64,000 bases of DNA from Methylotenera oryzisoli (GCA_945872425.1 CAMBZE010000002.1:1-64000); one strand, 5' to 3'; counted from the first letter of the stretch, positions 39,221-49,294 are shown. Numbers and translations are program-made. The notes: a model not told the origin generated them from the letters alone.

Positions 39221-40831
39221 ATGCCTCTCGGCAACCACATTCGCAATTTACGTAAATCTCGCAACCTCACCTTGCAGCAGCTTTCCTATCTTGTGGATGC
39301 CGATGCGGGAAATTTATCCCGTATCGAACGTGGTGAATTGGGCGTTTCAGAAACGATGCTGCGTAAAATTGCTGCAGCGCTGAATACAACACCCGCCAAC
39401 CTTTATGCTGAAAGTGATGCCTCCGAAGCTCAGTTAGCGGTTGATGAGCGACGTTCAGCCTACATTACCCCGCAGACCCAGGTGTTAAATAAAGCAGGCA
39501 CCACTAATGCCAAAGACTTTGTGTATTGGTTTCGCTCTGCTACGCCTTACATTCATGCGTTTGGTGGACGCACGTTTGTCATTGCTTTCGGCGGCGAGGT
39601 GGTTAATGAGCAGCAGTTCATCGCGCTATCGCACGACCTCAACCTGCTTGCCAGCCTTGAGGTCAGGCTAGTGTTGGTGCATGGTGCACGTCCGCAAATT
39701 GAGCAGCGCTTAAAACGAGACAAACTTACCCCCATATTTCATAACGGCTTACGTGTCACCAATGATGAAGCGATGGAGGCGGTAAAAGAAGCAAACGGCG
39801 CAGTGCGCGTTGAAATTGAAGCTCTGCTTTCAATGGGGATTGCCAACTCACCCATGGCAGGCGCAGACATTCGCGTGGCAAGTGGCAACTTTGTCACCGC
39901 CAAGCCACTGGGGGTGCGTGACGGCGTAGATTTGCAGCACACCGGTGAAGTGCGCAAAGTGGATGCTGTCGGTATTCAAAAACGTTTGGATGACAATGAG
40001 ATGGTGCTGCTCTCACCGCTCGGCTACTCTCCCACTGGCGAAGCATTTAACTTAAGTTTGGAAGATGTTGCGGTGAGCACTGCCATTGCATTGGATGCGG
40101 ATAAACTCATCTTTTTAATGGATTCTGAAGGTGTGCATAACTTACGTGGTGAGTTACTGCGAGAGATGACCGCCGAAAAAGCCAAGAACCTGCTACGCAA
40201 TGTACGTGAAACTGAGCAGGCCATCAATATTTCCGAGGACGTTACTTATTACCTCCCTGCCGCTGTGCGCGCGTGTGAGTACGGCGTGGCGCGCACCCAC
40301 CTGATTAGCCGCCATATTGATGGCGCAATTATTCAAGAGTTATTCACATTGGATGGCATAGGCACCATGGTGACCGAGTTAAATTTAGAAAGTATGCGTC
40401 AGGCTGACATTGATGACGTCGGCGGCATATTAAAACTGATTGAACCGCTTGAAAATGAAGGTTTTTTGGTACGCCGCGGGCGCGAGCACATTGAGATGGA
40501 AATTAACCATTTTTATGTGATGGAGCATGACAATCGCATCATTGGCTGTGCGGCACTATACCCGTTTGTTACTGATAAAACCGCCGAATTTGCATGCCTA
40601 GCAATCGACCCGGCCTATCGCGGTGCGGGACGTGGCGATAAGCTGTTCGGTTACTGTGTAGCACAAGCCAAAGCACAGGGCTACAGAAGTCTGTTTTGCC
40701 TGACGACAAGGACAGAGCATTGGTTTTTAGAGCGTGGCTTTGTTGAGCAGAGTGTAGAAAAACTGCCAGCAGAAAAACAAAAACTTTATAATTTTCAGCG
40801 CAAATCCAAGGTGTTTAGCAAAACATTGTAA
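39221..40831 (+). CDS. argA: N-acetylglutamate synthase with N-terminal XRE helix-turn-helix domain
   Basis: A 536-residue fusion, about 90 longer than E. coli ArgA (443). Residues about 5-62 are an XRE/Cro-type helix-turn-helix (IRNLRKSRNLTLQQLSYLVDADAGNLSRIERG). After a linker (63-95) comes the amino-acid kinase-like domain that binds arginine in ArgA (about 96-380, VYWFRSATPYIHAFGGRTFVIAFGG). The GNAT acetyltransferase domain follows (about 390-536, ACLAIDPAYRGAGRGDKLF). It makes N-acetylglutamate from glutamate and acetyl-CoA, the first step of arginine synthesis. The frame is continuous, with no stop or frameshift between HTH and enzyme. Its promoter carries paired operators, suggesting autoregulation. 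argB follows 62 bases later. Confidence 0.93.
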   Translation: MPLGNHIRNLRKSRNLTLQQLSYLVDADAGNLSRIERGELGVSETMLRKIAAALNTTPANLYAESDASEAQLAVDERRSAYITPQTQVLNKAGTTNAKDFVYWFRSATPYIHAFGGRTFVIAFGGEVVNEQQFIALSHDLNLLASLEVRLVLVHGARPQIEQRLKRDKLTPIFHNGLRVTNDEAMEAVKEANGAVRVEIEALLSMGIANSPMAGADIRVASGNFVTAKPLGVRDGVDLQHTGEVRKVDAVGIQKRLDDNEMVLLSPLGYSPTGEAFNLSLEDVAVSTAIALDADKLIFLMDSEGVHNLRGELLREMTAEKAKNLLRNVRETEQAINISEDVTYYLPAAVRACEYGVARTHLISRHIDGAIIQELFTLDGIGTMVTELNLESMRQADIDDVGGILKLIEPLENEGFLVRRGREHIEMEINHFYVMEHDNRIIGCAALYPFVTDKTAEFACLAIDPAYRGAGRGDKLFGYCVAQAKAQGYRSLFCLTTRTEHWFLERGFVEQSVEKLPAEKQKLYNFQRKSKVFSKTL

Positions 40832-40866
40832 ACAAATTTTGGTTACAATTACGCAAACTAAACTAA

Positions 40867-41778
<912 letters not shown>

Positions 41779-41795
41779 TTTCTTTAGATTTTAAT

Positions 41796-42428
41796 ATGCG
41801 CAATAAAATCTGGATTTTTGATTTGGATGACACGCTGCACAATGCCTCTGCGCACATTTTTCCCGTGATGAATCGTGCCATGACGCAGTACATTATGGAC
41901 TCGTTAGATTTGGATGAATCCGAAGCACAAAAATTACGTCAGCACTATTGGCGCATCTACGGCGCCACGCTAAAAGGGCTCATGCGCCACCACAACACTG
42001 ACCCGCATCATTTTTTGCAGGAAACACACCGTTTAATGAATTTACCGGAAATGGTTATTCAAGTACAACGTCTTCGGCATATGTTGAAATGCCTCTCAGG
42101 ACGTAAGTTAGTGTTCACAAATGCGCCTCGCAGCTACGCCCTGCGCGTACTGGAGATATTAGGCGTTGATGATGTTTTTGAATTGATATTCAGCGTCGAA
42201 TCCACACAATTCCATGCCAAACCGTCAGCGCGTGGTTTTCAGAAATTGCTTAAAACCATTAAAGCCAAAGCGTGCGACTGCATTATGCTGGAGGATAGCT
42301 TGCCGGCACTCATGACAGCAAAACGGCTCGGCATGAAAACAGTCTGGGTAAGCAAAAAATTGCAAAAGCCGAATTTTGTAGATTATCGAATATCTACAGT
42401 GTTAGCACTTACTCACATTAAGCTATAA
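41796..42428 (+). CDS. HAD-superfamily pyrimidine 5'-nucleotidase
   Basis: A 210-residue HAD phosphatase. Motif I IWIFDLDDTLHNA (nucleophile Asp near residue 7), motif II VFTNAPRSYA, and motif III/IV LEDSLPALMTAKRLGMKTVWVS. It belongs to the SDT1-like pyrimidine 5'-nucleotidase group that is typically found between argB and slmA in betaproteobacteria. Substrate preference is assumed from that family. Ends 29 bases before slmA. Confidence 0.9.
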   Translation: MRNKIWIFDLDDTLHNASAHIFPVMNRAMTQYIMDSLDLDESEAQKLRQHYWRIYGATLKGLMRHHNTDPHHFLQETHRLMNLPEMVIQVQRLRHMLKCLSGRKLVFTNAPRSYALRVLEILGVDDVFELIFSVESTQFHAKPSARGFQKLLKTIKAKACDCIMLEDSLPALMTAKRLGMKTVWVSKKLQKPNFVDYRISTVLALTHIKL

Positions 42429-42457
42429 TCTGAACGAACATTTGTTAGGAAAATAAA

Positions 42458-43015
42458 ATGGCAGGCGAACGCAAACAACAAATTCTGGAAACTCTAGCCA
42501 AGATGCTAGAGGCACCAAAACGTGAGAAAATCACCACCGCATCGCTGGCAGCCAAGCTGGAAGTCAGTGAAGCCGCACTGTACCGTCATTTTGCCAATAA
42601 AGCGCAAATGTTTGAAGGTCTGATTGCATTTATTGAAGAAACGATTTTTGGCTTAATCAACAAAATCAGCACTGAAGAAACTGAAGGCTTCAGACAAATA
42701 CAACGCATTGTTACCATGTTGTTAGTGTTTGCAGAAAAAAACCCTGGTATGACCCGCGTGCTGACGGGTGATGCACTGGTGAATGAAGACGACAAACTGC
42801 AACACCGCATCAATCAACTCCACGACCGCATTGAAGTTACCTTGAAGCAAAGTCTGCGTATTGCAGAGACGCAAACTAGCCACAAATTTGATGCAGAAGC
42901 ACAGGCGAACCTGATTGTTTGCTACATTGTTGGGCGCTGGCAGCAATATGCCAAGAGCGGATTTAAGCGCAAGCCAACGGAGTTTATCGAGCAGCAATTA
43001 CCGAATTTACTATGA
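42458..43015 (+). CDS. slmA: Nucleoid occlusion factor SlmA (TetR family)
   Basis: A 185-residue TetR-family protein. The N-terminal helix-turn-helix (about 9-55) includes ITTASLAAKLEVSEAALYRHFANKAQMFEGLI, matching SlmA, which binds dispersed sites and blocks FtsZ assembly over the chromosome. It is followed by an all-helical dimerisation domain. Its target FtsZ is encoded in this window. AGGAAAAT lies before the ATG. Confidence 0.92.
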   Translation: MAGERKQQILETLAKMLEAPKREKITTASLAAKLEVSEAALYRHFANKAQMFEGLIAFIEETIFGLINKISTEETEGFRQIQRIVTMLLVFAEKNPGMTRVLTGDALVNEDDKLQHRINQLHDRIEVTLKQSLRIAETQTSHKFDAEAQANLIVCYIVGRWQQYAKSGFKRKPTEFIEQQLPNLL

Positions 43016-43059
43016 TTTAGATTAGGTTAATTATCGCTATTCTGTTAAATAATCCGTTA

Positions 43060-43200
43060 TGCCGTGCACGACATGGCATCCAGTGTCTTTAATTGAACAA
43101 CCCTAGAGTCACTGGATACCGGCTTTTCTCGCATGAATAATCTGCTTTAGCAGATATATTCTGCGGTGATGACCTTTACGGTCACGCCGGTATGACAACA
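43060..43200. repeat. Cluster of inverted repeats resembling a dispersed intergenic element
   Basis: The 231-base gap after slmA holds no gene. ATACCGGC (43116-43123) is complementary to GCCGGTAT (43186-43193), enclosing the smaller hairpins TCTGC-TTTA-GCAGA (43141-43154) and TGACC-TTTAC-GGTCA (43169-43183). The ends read CACTGGATACCGGC and GCCGGTATGACA, the style of the short palindromic elements scattered between genes in many proteobacteria. Confidence 0.5.
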
Positions 43201-43246
43201 AAAATAACCATCGTATTATTTACTGGAATAGACTTAGGAAAGAAAC

Positions 43247-43471
43247 ATGGAAGGCAAAATTTTTGGTTTTACTGAGGCGCAGATTACCGAATTTGGTATG
43301 ACGTTTGGTGTTGGTGGTCTGATGCTATTAATGATTTTTATCGTAGGCCACTTGGCATGGGAATCAAAAGTAGGCAAATTTGGTACATTTATCTTATTTT
43401 TAGGGTTAACCTTTGGCTTGATTGGCTTTGTCGCCAAGTATTTTATACAGCACTCACTTAACATTCAATAA
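43247..43471 (+). CDS. Small inner membrane protein, DUF2788 family
   Basis: A 74-residue protein with two predicted membrane helices (about 21-35, GGLMLLMIFIVGHLAW, and 46-66, GTFILFLGLTFGLIGFVAKYF). The N-terminus MEGKIFGFTEAQITEFGMTFGVG and the short basic loop between the helices match the DUF2788 family of betaproteobacteria, whose function is unknown. TAGGAAAGAAAC precedes the ATG. It is convergent with cca. Confidence 0.82.
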   Translation: MEGKIFGFTEAQITEFGMTFGVGGLMLLMIFIVGHLAWESKVGKFGTFILFLGLTFGLIGFVAKYFIQHSLNIQ

Positions 43472-43545
43472 ATCCACGCCCTATCACCCCTAGCATTTTT
43501 CTAGCCAATAACTGATTACCAAAATTCAGAAACCGGCAAACAAAG

Positions 43546-44769
43546 TTATAAGACTTTCATTACTGCCTGCAACCTTGCATCATGCACTGCATCCTTGATT
43601 TTTTCCGGATCATTATGCATCGATGCCACCGCTCCCGCATCCACACTTAGTGCAGCAGTTAACACTTTCAACATTAAATCTGCGGCTGGTGTTGGGCAGT
43701 TCTCCAGCCCGATTCTGCCTCGAGCATCTGCTTCACAAGCCTGTAAAAAACATTGAAATCTGACTGGCTGACGAATGGCGTCGAGCTGAATTAAAAACTC
43801 CAACAGTGTGCTGGGACGCATTTGTAGAGACTGATGCAATTTTCCATGAAACTTTGCAACCATCACCCCAAGTTCTTTGCAATCGTTAGGAACCCGTAAT
43901 CGTTTACAAATTTCCTTTAGCAAACTAACGCTATGCTCTTCATGCCCAATATGGCGCGGTAGCATTTCTTTAGGCGTTACGCCTTTACCAAGATCATGCA
44001 TCAAGGCAGCAAAGCGTACTGATAAGGTGAAATTCTGCCGTGCGGCATAATCAATCACCATCATCACGTGCACACCCGTATCAACCTCGGGATGATGTTG
44101 TGGTGGCTGTGGCACGCCCCACAACTTATCCAGCTCCGGCAATATTTTTTGCAATGCCCCGCACTCTCGCAACACTGCAAACATACGTGATGGTTTAGCT
44201 TCCATTAAGCCCTTGGCCAGCTCTTGCCAAACACGCTCTGCTACCAGTGCATCCACCTCTCCTGCATTGACCATTTGCCGCATTAAGGCAAGGGTTTCCG
44301 CTGCCACATTAAAGTCTGCAAGGCGTGCGGAAAAGCGCGCTGCGCGTAAAATTCGCACCGGGTCTTCGGCAAAGGCGTTGCTTACGTGGCGCAGTGTTTT
44401 AGATTTGATATCTGCCAAACCATTAAACGGATCAATCAAGCTACCATCATCACTTTTTGCAATCGCGTTAATCGTTAAATCGCGACGCGCTAAATCTTCT
44501 TCCAAAGTGACTTCTGGTGAGGCATGTACGCTAAAACCTTTGTAACCCTTTGCGGTTTTACGTTCAGTGCGCGCCAGCGCATACTCATCATGAGTTTGGG
44601 GATGTAAAAATACGGGGAAATCTTTGCCAACCGGCTTAAAGCCCGCCGCCACCATTGCTTCCGGAGTACTGCCAACAACAACATAATCTTTGTCTTTTAC
44701 TGCAAAGCCTAGCAACTCATCGCGAACCGCCCCGCCTACAAGATAGGTTTGCATAGTGTCCATTGGCAT
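43546..44769 (-). CDS. cca: CCA-adding tRNA nucleotidyltransferase
   Basis: A 407-residue class II nucleotidyltransferase that adds or repairs the 3' CCA of tRNAs. Catalytic region YLVGGAVRDELLGF near residue 9 and DKDYVVVG; RRDLTINAIA near 93; and an HD domain with MHDLGKG near 257, giving the additional phosphohydrolase activities seen in the E. coli enzyme (412 residues). Its ATG overlaps the stop of the upstream transglycosylase gene (TAATG), which supports this start and translational coupling. Confidence 0.95.
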   Translation of the reverse strand: MPMDTMQTYLVGGAVRDELLGFAVKDKDYVVVGSTPEAMVAAGFKPVGKDFPVFLHPQTHDEYALARTERKTAKGYKGFSVHASPEVTLEEDLARRDLTINAIAKSDDGSLIDPFNGLADIKSKTLRHVSNAFAEDPVRILRAARFSARLADFNVAAETLALMRQMVNAGEVDALVAERVWQELAKGLMEAKPSRMFAVLRECGALQKILPELDKLWGVPQPPQHHPEVDTGVHVMMVIDYAARQNFTLSVRFAALMHDLGKGVTPKEMLPRHIGHEEHSVSLLKEICKRLRVPNDCKELGVMVAKFHGKLHQSLQMRPSTLLEFLIQLDAIRQPVRFQCFLQACEADARGRIGLENCPTPAADLMLKVLTAALSVDAGAVASMHNDPEKIKDAVHDARLQAVMKVL

Positions 44770-46799
44770 TACTTGTCTGCCAAAATAATTTCAAACATAC
44801 CAGCGCCTGGAATAACCCCCAAACGAGATTTTATACTTTGCACCCCCACACCCAGCCTCGGAGCATACATCTGTGCATTAGCCATCACTTTCTGTACGTA
44901 GTTTCTTGTTTCGCTGAAGGGAATCGTTTCTATGTAGATGGCAGCCTCTAACGGCTCGCTTGCCATCCAGCGTTTTGCACGACTTGGCCCCGCATTGTAT
45001 GCGGCAGTTGCCATTACCGCCTGACCACTCATCAGCTCTAGGGTGTAACGCATATAGTATGTCCCAATACCAACATTGGTTGATAAATCATGAATCATGT
45101 CATTGCTATAGCCATCCATGCCCATACGTTTAGCCGCCCATTTTGCAGTTGTTGGCATCAATTGCATTAAGCCTGTTGCGCCCACACCGGATTTTGCATA
45201 ATGCATAAAGCGGCTTTCCTGGCGCGCCAGACCATACATCCAAGCTTCATCTACATTTTCATTACGGGCAGAAGCGCGGAATAAATCACGATAAGGTATG
45301 GGGTAACGCAAACTATAATCATGCAATTGCTTAGTGTTATCTGCGGTGCTAATTGCGATGTCATACCATTTTTGTCGTGTGGCATATTCAGCGGCGGCAA
45401 GTAACTGCTTGTCATCAAAATTGCGCGTTGCCCACACCCACTCAGCCTTTGCCTCCCAACGCATATCAAGACGTTGCAACTCAACGGCACGCTTAATCGC
45501 TAGCTGACTCGCAATGGAAGTGACTTCATTTTCCGTGGCAGTGTATTCTTCTTGCACTTTGCCCATAACGCTTTCCAATTCTTCAGCTGCCAGCAAGCCA
45601 TAATAGTGGCGCTCTTTAGAAAGCGGTCCAAATATTGCATTTGCCTCAGCCTGCAGGTTTTGTTCTTTAAAGGCACGCGCGCGCCAATAACGCCATGCGC
45701 CCTCCTCCAACTGCTTGGCTGACATTAATGATATTGCACGCGCAACAGTGGCCCAATCATCAGCACGCAACGCTGCCCGCACCTGCCATGCAAGCTGCTC
45801 TTTATCTAAGTTTACATCTTTCGCCAAAGCATAATATTCAAGCGCATCAAGATGATGATTACGTGCGGCATGGTAAGCGATACGCCCCCAACCAAAGGCG
45901 CGGTTGTCCGGTGTGAATTTATTTTGCAGCTCATCAAAAACAGCAATCGCCTCCTCCACATTTGTTCGCGCTAGGCGATCAAGCGCATATAGATTAACTT
46001 CTATGCCATAGCGCGTTTTAAATGAAGCGCTCACGTTGCTATTCGTTTTTTTATGGCCAACTTTAATAAGTGTTGGTTTATTCTCCAACAAAGCCTGCGG
46101 TGACTGGTCTGCCGCATCCAAGAATTTAAGATCTTTTTCGTCAATATCCGGCAATCGCAACGCAACACTCTTGGCAACGCCCAATTTTCCATCTTGCAGC
46201 GCCAATCTGAACCTTGCCCAGACGTCATCCACAGTCAGTACGTCTTTTTTCTGCAGTGCATCGAACAACGGATCGCAATTGCTTGGCAGGTCTGCTGTTG
46301 TTAGCCACAAAGCTCGTGCTTGTGCAGCTATATCAACATCATTTAGCTGTGTATGTCCGAACAAGGCATAACACTGTAGCGCAACATCCTCACGCCTAAA
46401 ATTTGCATATTGCTCAAAAAACACAGGCCACTCTTGCTGCTTGCCCAGCTTTTTCAGCCACTCTCCGCGCAGACGTTCGGCAAAGGGCATGTCCTGATAT
46501 TGGCTTAAAAAATTCAAAACCTCAGTATTGTCAGCCTGCTCCAGACTGAGCAGCATTAACCAGTAGTCTGCATACGGGGCTAAAAGATATGCTTGGGCTT
46601 TAAGCTGACTAACATCCTCAGCTAAAGCGATTTTATTTTTGCTGGCGTAAGATTCACGCGCATGCTGAAAAAGTGACTGGTCTGACAGTGCCAATGCCTG
46701 AGTTGGCAAGAGCGCAATGTAAAGAAAAGTGCCCAAGAAAACTTTGCTCAGATAAAGCGCTGAGCAATGTTTCATTAAATTATTTAACGGGTTAAACAT
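44769..46799 (-). CDS. slt: Soluble lytic murein transglycosylase
   Basis: A 676-residue exported enzyme that cleaves peptidoglycan glycan strands to 1,6-anhydro products. Signal peptide region MKHCSALYLSKVFLGTFLYIALLPTQALA; a long alpha-superhelical (U-type and linker) region to about residue 490; and a C-terminal lysozyme-like SLT domain with the catalytic glutamate in GLARQESRFMHYAKSGVGATGLMQLMP. The track start at 46841 is not convincing. ATG at 46799 overlaps the end of the small upstream gene (ATGTTTAA), suggesting coupling, while the ATG at 46775 would give the neater signal peptide. Coupled downstream to cca. Confidence 0.92.
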   Translation of the reverse strand: MFNPLNNLMKHCSALYLSKVFLGTFLYIALLPTQALALSDQSLFQHARESYASKNKIALAEDVSQLKAQAYLLAPYADYWLMLLSLEQADNTEVLNFLSQYQDMPFAERLRGEWLKKLGKQQEWPVFFEQYANFRREDVALQCYALFGHTQLNDVDIAAQARALWLTTADLPSNCDPLFDALQKKDVLTVDDVWARFRLALQDGKLGVAKSVALRLPDIDEKDLKFLDAADQSPQALLENKPTLIKVGHKKTNSNVSASFKTRYGIEVNLYALDRLARTNVEEAIAVFDELQNKFTPDNRAFGWGRIAYHAARNHHLDALEYYALAKDVNLDKEQLAWQVRAALRADDWATVARAISLMSAKQLEEGAWRYWRARAFKEQNLQAEANAIFGPLSKERHYYGLLAAEELESVMGKVQEEYTATENEVTSIASQLAIKRAVELQRLDMRWEAKAEWVWATRNFDDKQLLAAAEYATRQKWYDIAISTADNTKQLHDYSLRYPIPYRDLFRASARNENVDEAWMYGLARQESRFMHYAKSGVGATGLMQLMPTTAKWAAKRMGMDGYSNDMIHDLSTNVGIGTYYMRYTLELMSGQAVMATAAYNAGPSRAKRWMASEPLEAAIYIETIPFSETRNYVQKVMANAQMYAPRLGVGVQSIKSRLGVIPGAGMFEIILADK

Positions 46800-46974
46800 A
46801 GAATATGCGTCGCAACACAAAAAGAATAGCCACCGCGACAACCAAGAACAGTGTGTATTTAAGTGTTTGTTTGAAGTAATTCAGGTATTTTTTATCATCT
46901 AACAACAAATACAAGCCAAGCAACACCATTGCGGTAATCACTAGCAGAACAAATATCAGGCGAATCATTAACAC
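46792..46974 (-). CDS. Small membrane protein of unknown function upstream of slt
   Basis: A 60-residue protein with two strongly hydrophobic segments (about 4-26, IRLIFVLLVITAMVLLGLYLLL, and 39-55, LKYTLFLVVAVAILFVL) joined by a polar loop (DDKKYLNYFKQ). It starts with GTG 6 bases after AAGGGG. It overlaps the chosen slt start by 8 bases. No family is recognised. The good ribosome-binding site, membrane pattern and coupling to slt support it as real. Confidence 0.68.
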   Translation of the reverse strand: MLMIRLIFVLLVITAMVLLGLYLLLDDKKYLNYFKQTLKYTLFLVVAVAILFVLRRIFYV

Positions 46975-47002
46975 GGCACGCCCCTTTCATGTTTATTTTA
47001 TT

Positions 47003-47027
47003 TTTACTAAACAATATATTTAGTAAA
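47003..47027 (-). repeat. 9-bp inverted repeat across the lpxC stop codon
   Basis: TTTACTAAA (47003-47011) and TTTAGTAAA (47019-47027) are exact reverse complements; the lpxC stop codon lies inside. There is no following T-run on the minus strand, so it is more likely an mRNA 3'-end or processing hairpin than a terminator. Confidence 0.5.
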
Positions 47028-47949
47028 CCGGCTCTAGTATTAGCTGCTCGGATTGCGATAAAAATGCCGTGGGCGCATCTTCTTGTTTTTCAAACGTAAT
47101 GTATTCCCACGCAGTTTCATCTTGCATCAACGCCCGTAACAACTGGTTATTGAGCGCATGCCCTGATTTGTAAGCATAAAAAGCACCAAGTATCGGATGC
47201 CCCAACATATATAAATCGCCAATCGCATCCAGCACTTTGTGCTTTACAAACTCGTCGTCATAACGCAAACCGTCGCTATTTAATACGCGGTATTCATCTA
47301 ACACAATGGCGTTATCCAGACTGCCGCCACGCGCCAAACCATTAGAACGCAAATATTCAACCTCGTGCATAAAGCCAAAGGTGCGCGCACGACTAATTTC
47401 CTTAATGTAAGAATCGGCGGCAAAATCAATGCTGACATTGTTGCCGGAGTGTTCAAATACCGGGTGATTAAAATCAATCGTAAAATCAATCTTAAAGCCG
47501 TGATAAGGCTCAAAACGTACCCATTTATCGCCTTCTTTAACTTCAACGGTTTTTTTAACGCGTATAAATTTTTTAGGTGCAACCTGTTCAACAATGCCCG
47601 CTTGCTGCAATAAAAATACAAAAGGACCAGAACTCCCATCCATGATGGGTATTTCAGCAGCATCTACATCCACATAGACGTTATCCACACCCAGGCCAGC
47701 CAATGCCGACATGATATGTTCAACCGTCGCAACGCGGGCGCCATTGGCCTCCAGCGCAGAACACATGCGTGTATCGTGTACTGCGTCAGGAGTAGCCAGA
47801 ATTTCATTGGGTTGAGGCAGATCAACCCGTTTGAAAACAATACCAGTGTCAGGTGCAGCAGGGCGCAGGGTAAGAGTAACCTTTTCGCCGTTGTGCAAAC
47901 CAACGCCTGTGGCGCTAATCGCTTGTTTTAATGTGCGCTGCTTTAACAT
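47020..47949 (-). CDS. lpxC: UDP-3-O-acyl-N-acetylglucosamine deacetylase
   Basis: A 309-residue zinc deacetylase for the committed step of lipid A synthesis. Zinc and catalytic motifs: [15 protein letters not shown]-like segment ([32 protein letters not shown]), [15 protein letters not shown] near residue 230, and GHALNN near 258. The track start is TTG at 47973; the ATG at 47949 ([19 protein letters not shown]) matches the family N-terminus and length (E. coli 305). It follows ftsZ, the classical end of the dcw cluster. Confidence 0.97.
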   Translation of the reverse strand: MLKQRTLKQAISATGVGLHNGEKVTLTLRPAAPDTGIVFKRVDLPQPNEILATPDAVHDTRMCSALEANGARVATVEHIMSALAGLGVDNVYVDVDAAEIPIMDGSSGPFVFLLQQAGIVEQVAPKKFIRVKKTVEVKEGDKWVRFEPYHGFKIDFTIDFNHPVFEHSGNNVSIDFAADSYIKEISRARTFGFMHEVEYLRSNGLARGGSLDNAIVLDEYRVLNSDGLRYDDEFVKHKVLDAIGDLYMLGHPILGAFYAYKSGHALNNQLLRALMQDETAWEYITFEKQEDAPTAFLSQSEQLILEPVY

Positions 47950-48091
47950 GTACTCTCTATTTTCCTGTTTCAAAACGTGTTAGCCACTTAATCATAGCCT
48001 GTATATTTGCCTTATGAATCAAGCAAATAATAACATAATTCGCTGCAGTCACTCCAGCAAACTAAACCGCCTCATCAACAGCAAGCATTAG

Positions 48092-49294
48092 TTAGTCCGC
48101 TTGTTTACGCAAAAATGCCGGGATGTCATACTCATCAACCCCTGACATTTTCATCGCTTCAACTTGTGCGCGGCGGCTATTTGAACCGAACACTGCAGGG
48201 GTTGCATCCTCTGCCATCATGCTATTGCCAACCATATTGCCACCCATGCCACCACCGACAAAAATAGGCTGATTAGTTGTGCCATCCCGTATCACTTGCT
48301 GTGGCATCACACGTAGCTCTGGTTTTGGTCGACGACCTTGCGCGCCAGTCAACCCAGTCGCTACCATCGTGACTCGCAGGCCATCACCCATGGCTTCATC
48401 AAACACGTTACCTACAATCACGGTTGCGTCTTCCGCAGTAAAGGCTTTGATGGTGTTCATCACGTCATAGTACTCTTTCATTTTGAAGGCGCTTGAAGTG
48501 GTGATATTCACTAAAACGCCACGTGCATTCGCCAAATTGACATCTTCCAGCAATGGGCTTGCCACTGCTTGCTCAGCGGCAATGCGCGCGCGCTCAGGGC
48601 CGGTAGCCAATGCTGAACCCATCATCGCCATACCCATCTCAGACATTACCGTGCGTACGTCAGCAAAGTCAACGTTCACCATACCAGCACAATTGATGAT
48701 TTCAGCGATGCCTGAAACTGCATTGTGCAACACATCATTAGCGGCTCTGAACGCCTCCAGGAATGGCACATCTTCGCCCAACACTTCCATCAATTTTTCG
48801 TTCGGAATCACAATAAGTGAGTCCACGTACTTAGATAATTCATCTAGACCATCAGCGGCGACTTTAGTGCGTTTTCCTTCAAAAACGAAAGGTTTAGTCA
48901 CGACAGCGACCGTCAAAATGCCCATTTCTTTTGCAATTTGTGCAATCACTGGTGCTGCGCCGGTACCGGTACCACCACCCATACCTGCAGTAATGAACAA
49001 CATATCTGCGCCATCAATCAGCTCAGCAATCGCATCGCGATCTTCCAGTGCAGCTTCGCGGCCGACTTCTGGTTTAGCACCGGCACCCAAGCCTCTTGTC
49101 ATTGCCTCGCCGATTTGCAATACCGTCTTGGCCTGGCTCTTTTTCAAAGCTTGCATATCGGTATTAGCACAAATAAATTCAACGCCACCGACACTCTTTT
49201 CAATCATATGCGCAACCGCGTTGCCGCCGCAACCGCCTACACCGATGACCTTAATCACGGCTTCCTGTGAATTTTTTTCCATAATTTCAAACAT
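48092..49294 (-). CDS. ftsZ: Cell division protein FtsZ
   Basis: A 400-residue tubulin-like GTPase that forms the division ring. N-terminal IKVIGVGGCGGNAV, tubulin signature AGMGGGTGTGAAP near residue 104, and T7-loop region NVDFADVRTVM near 208. A variable linker ends in the conserved C-terminal peptide DEYDIPAFLRKQAD that binds FtsA, ZapD and SlmA; the latter two are also encoded here. GAGGAGG lies 7 bases before the ATG. It is 130 bases downstream of ftsA. Confidence 0.98.
   Translation of the reverse strand: MFEIMEKNSQEAVIKVIGVGGCGGNAVAHMIEKSVGGVEFICANTDMQALKKSQAKTVLQIGEAMTRGLGAGAKPEVGREAALEDRDAIAELIDGADMLFITAGMGGGTGTGAAPVIAQIAKEMGILTVAVVTKPFVFEGKRTKVAADGLDELSKYVDSLIVIPNEKLMEVLGEDVPFLEAFRAANDVLHNAVSGIAEIINCAGMVNVDFADVRTVMSEMGMAMMGSALATGPERARIAAEQAVASPLLEDVNLANARGVLVNITTSSAFKMKEYYDVMNTIKAFTAEDATVIVGNVFDEAMGDGLRVTMVATGLTGAQGRRPKPELRVMPQQVIRDGTTNQPIFVGGGMGGNMVGNSMMAEDATPAVFGSNSRRAQVEAMKMSGVDEYDIPAFLRKQAD

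Noticed and set aside
43016-43246. CRISPR-like or phage attachment structure after slmA
   Set aside because: The arms are inverted, not direct, repeats and there is no spacer periodicity.
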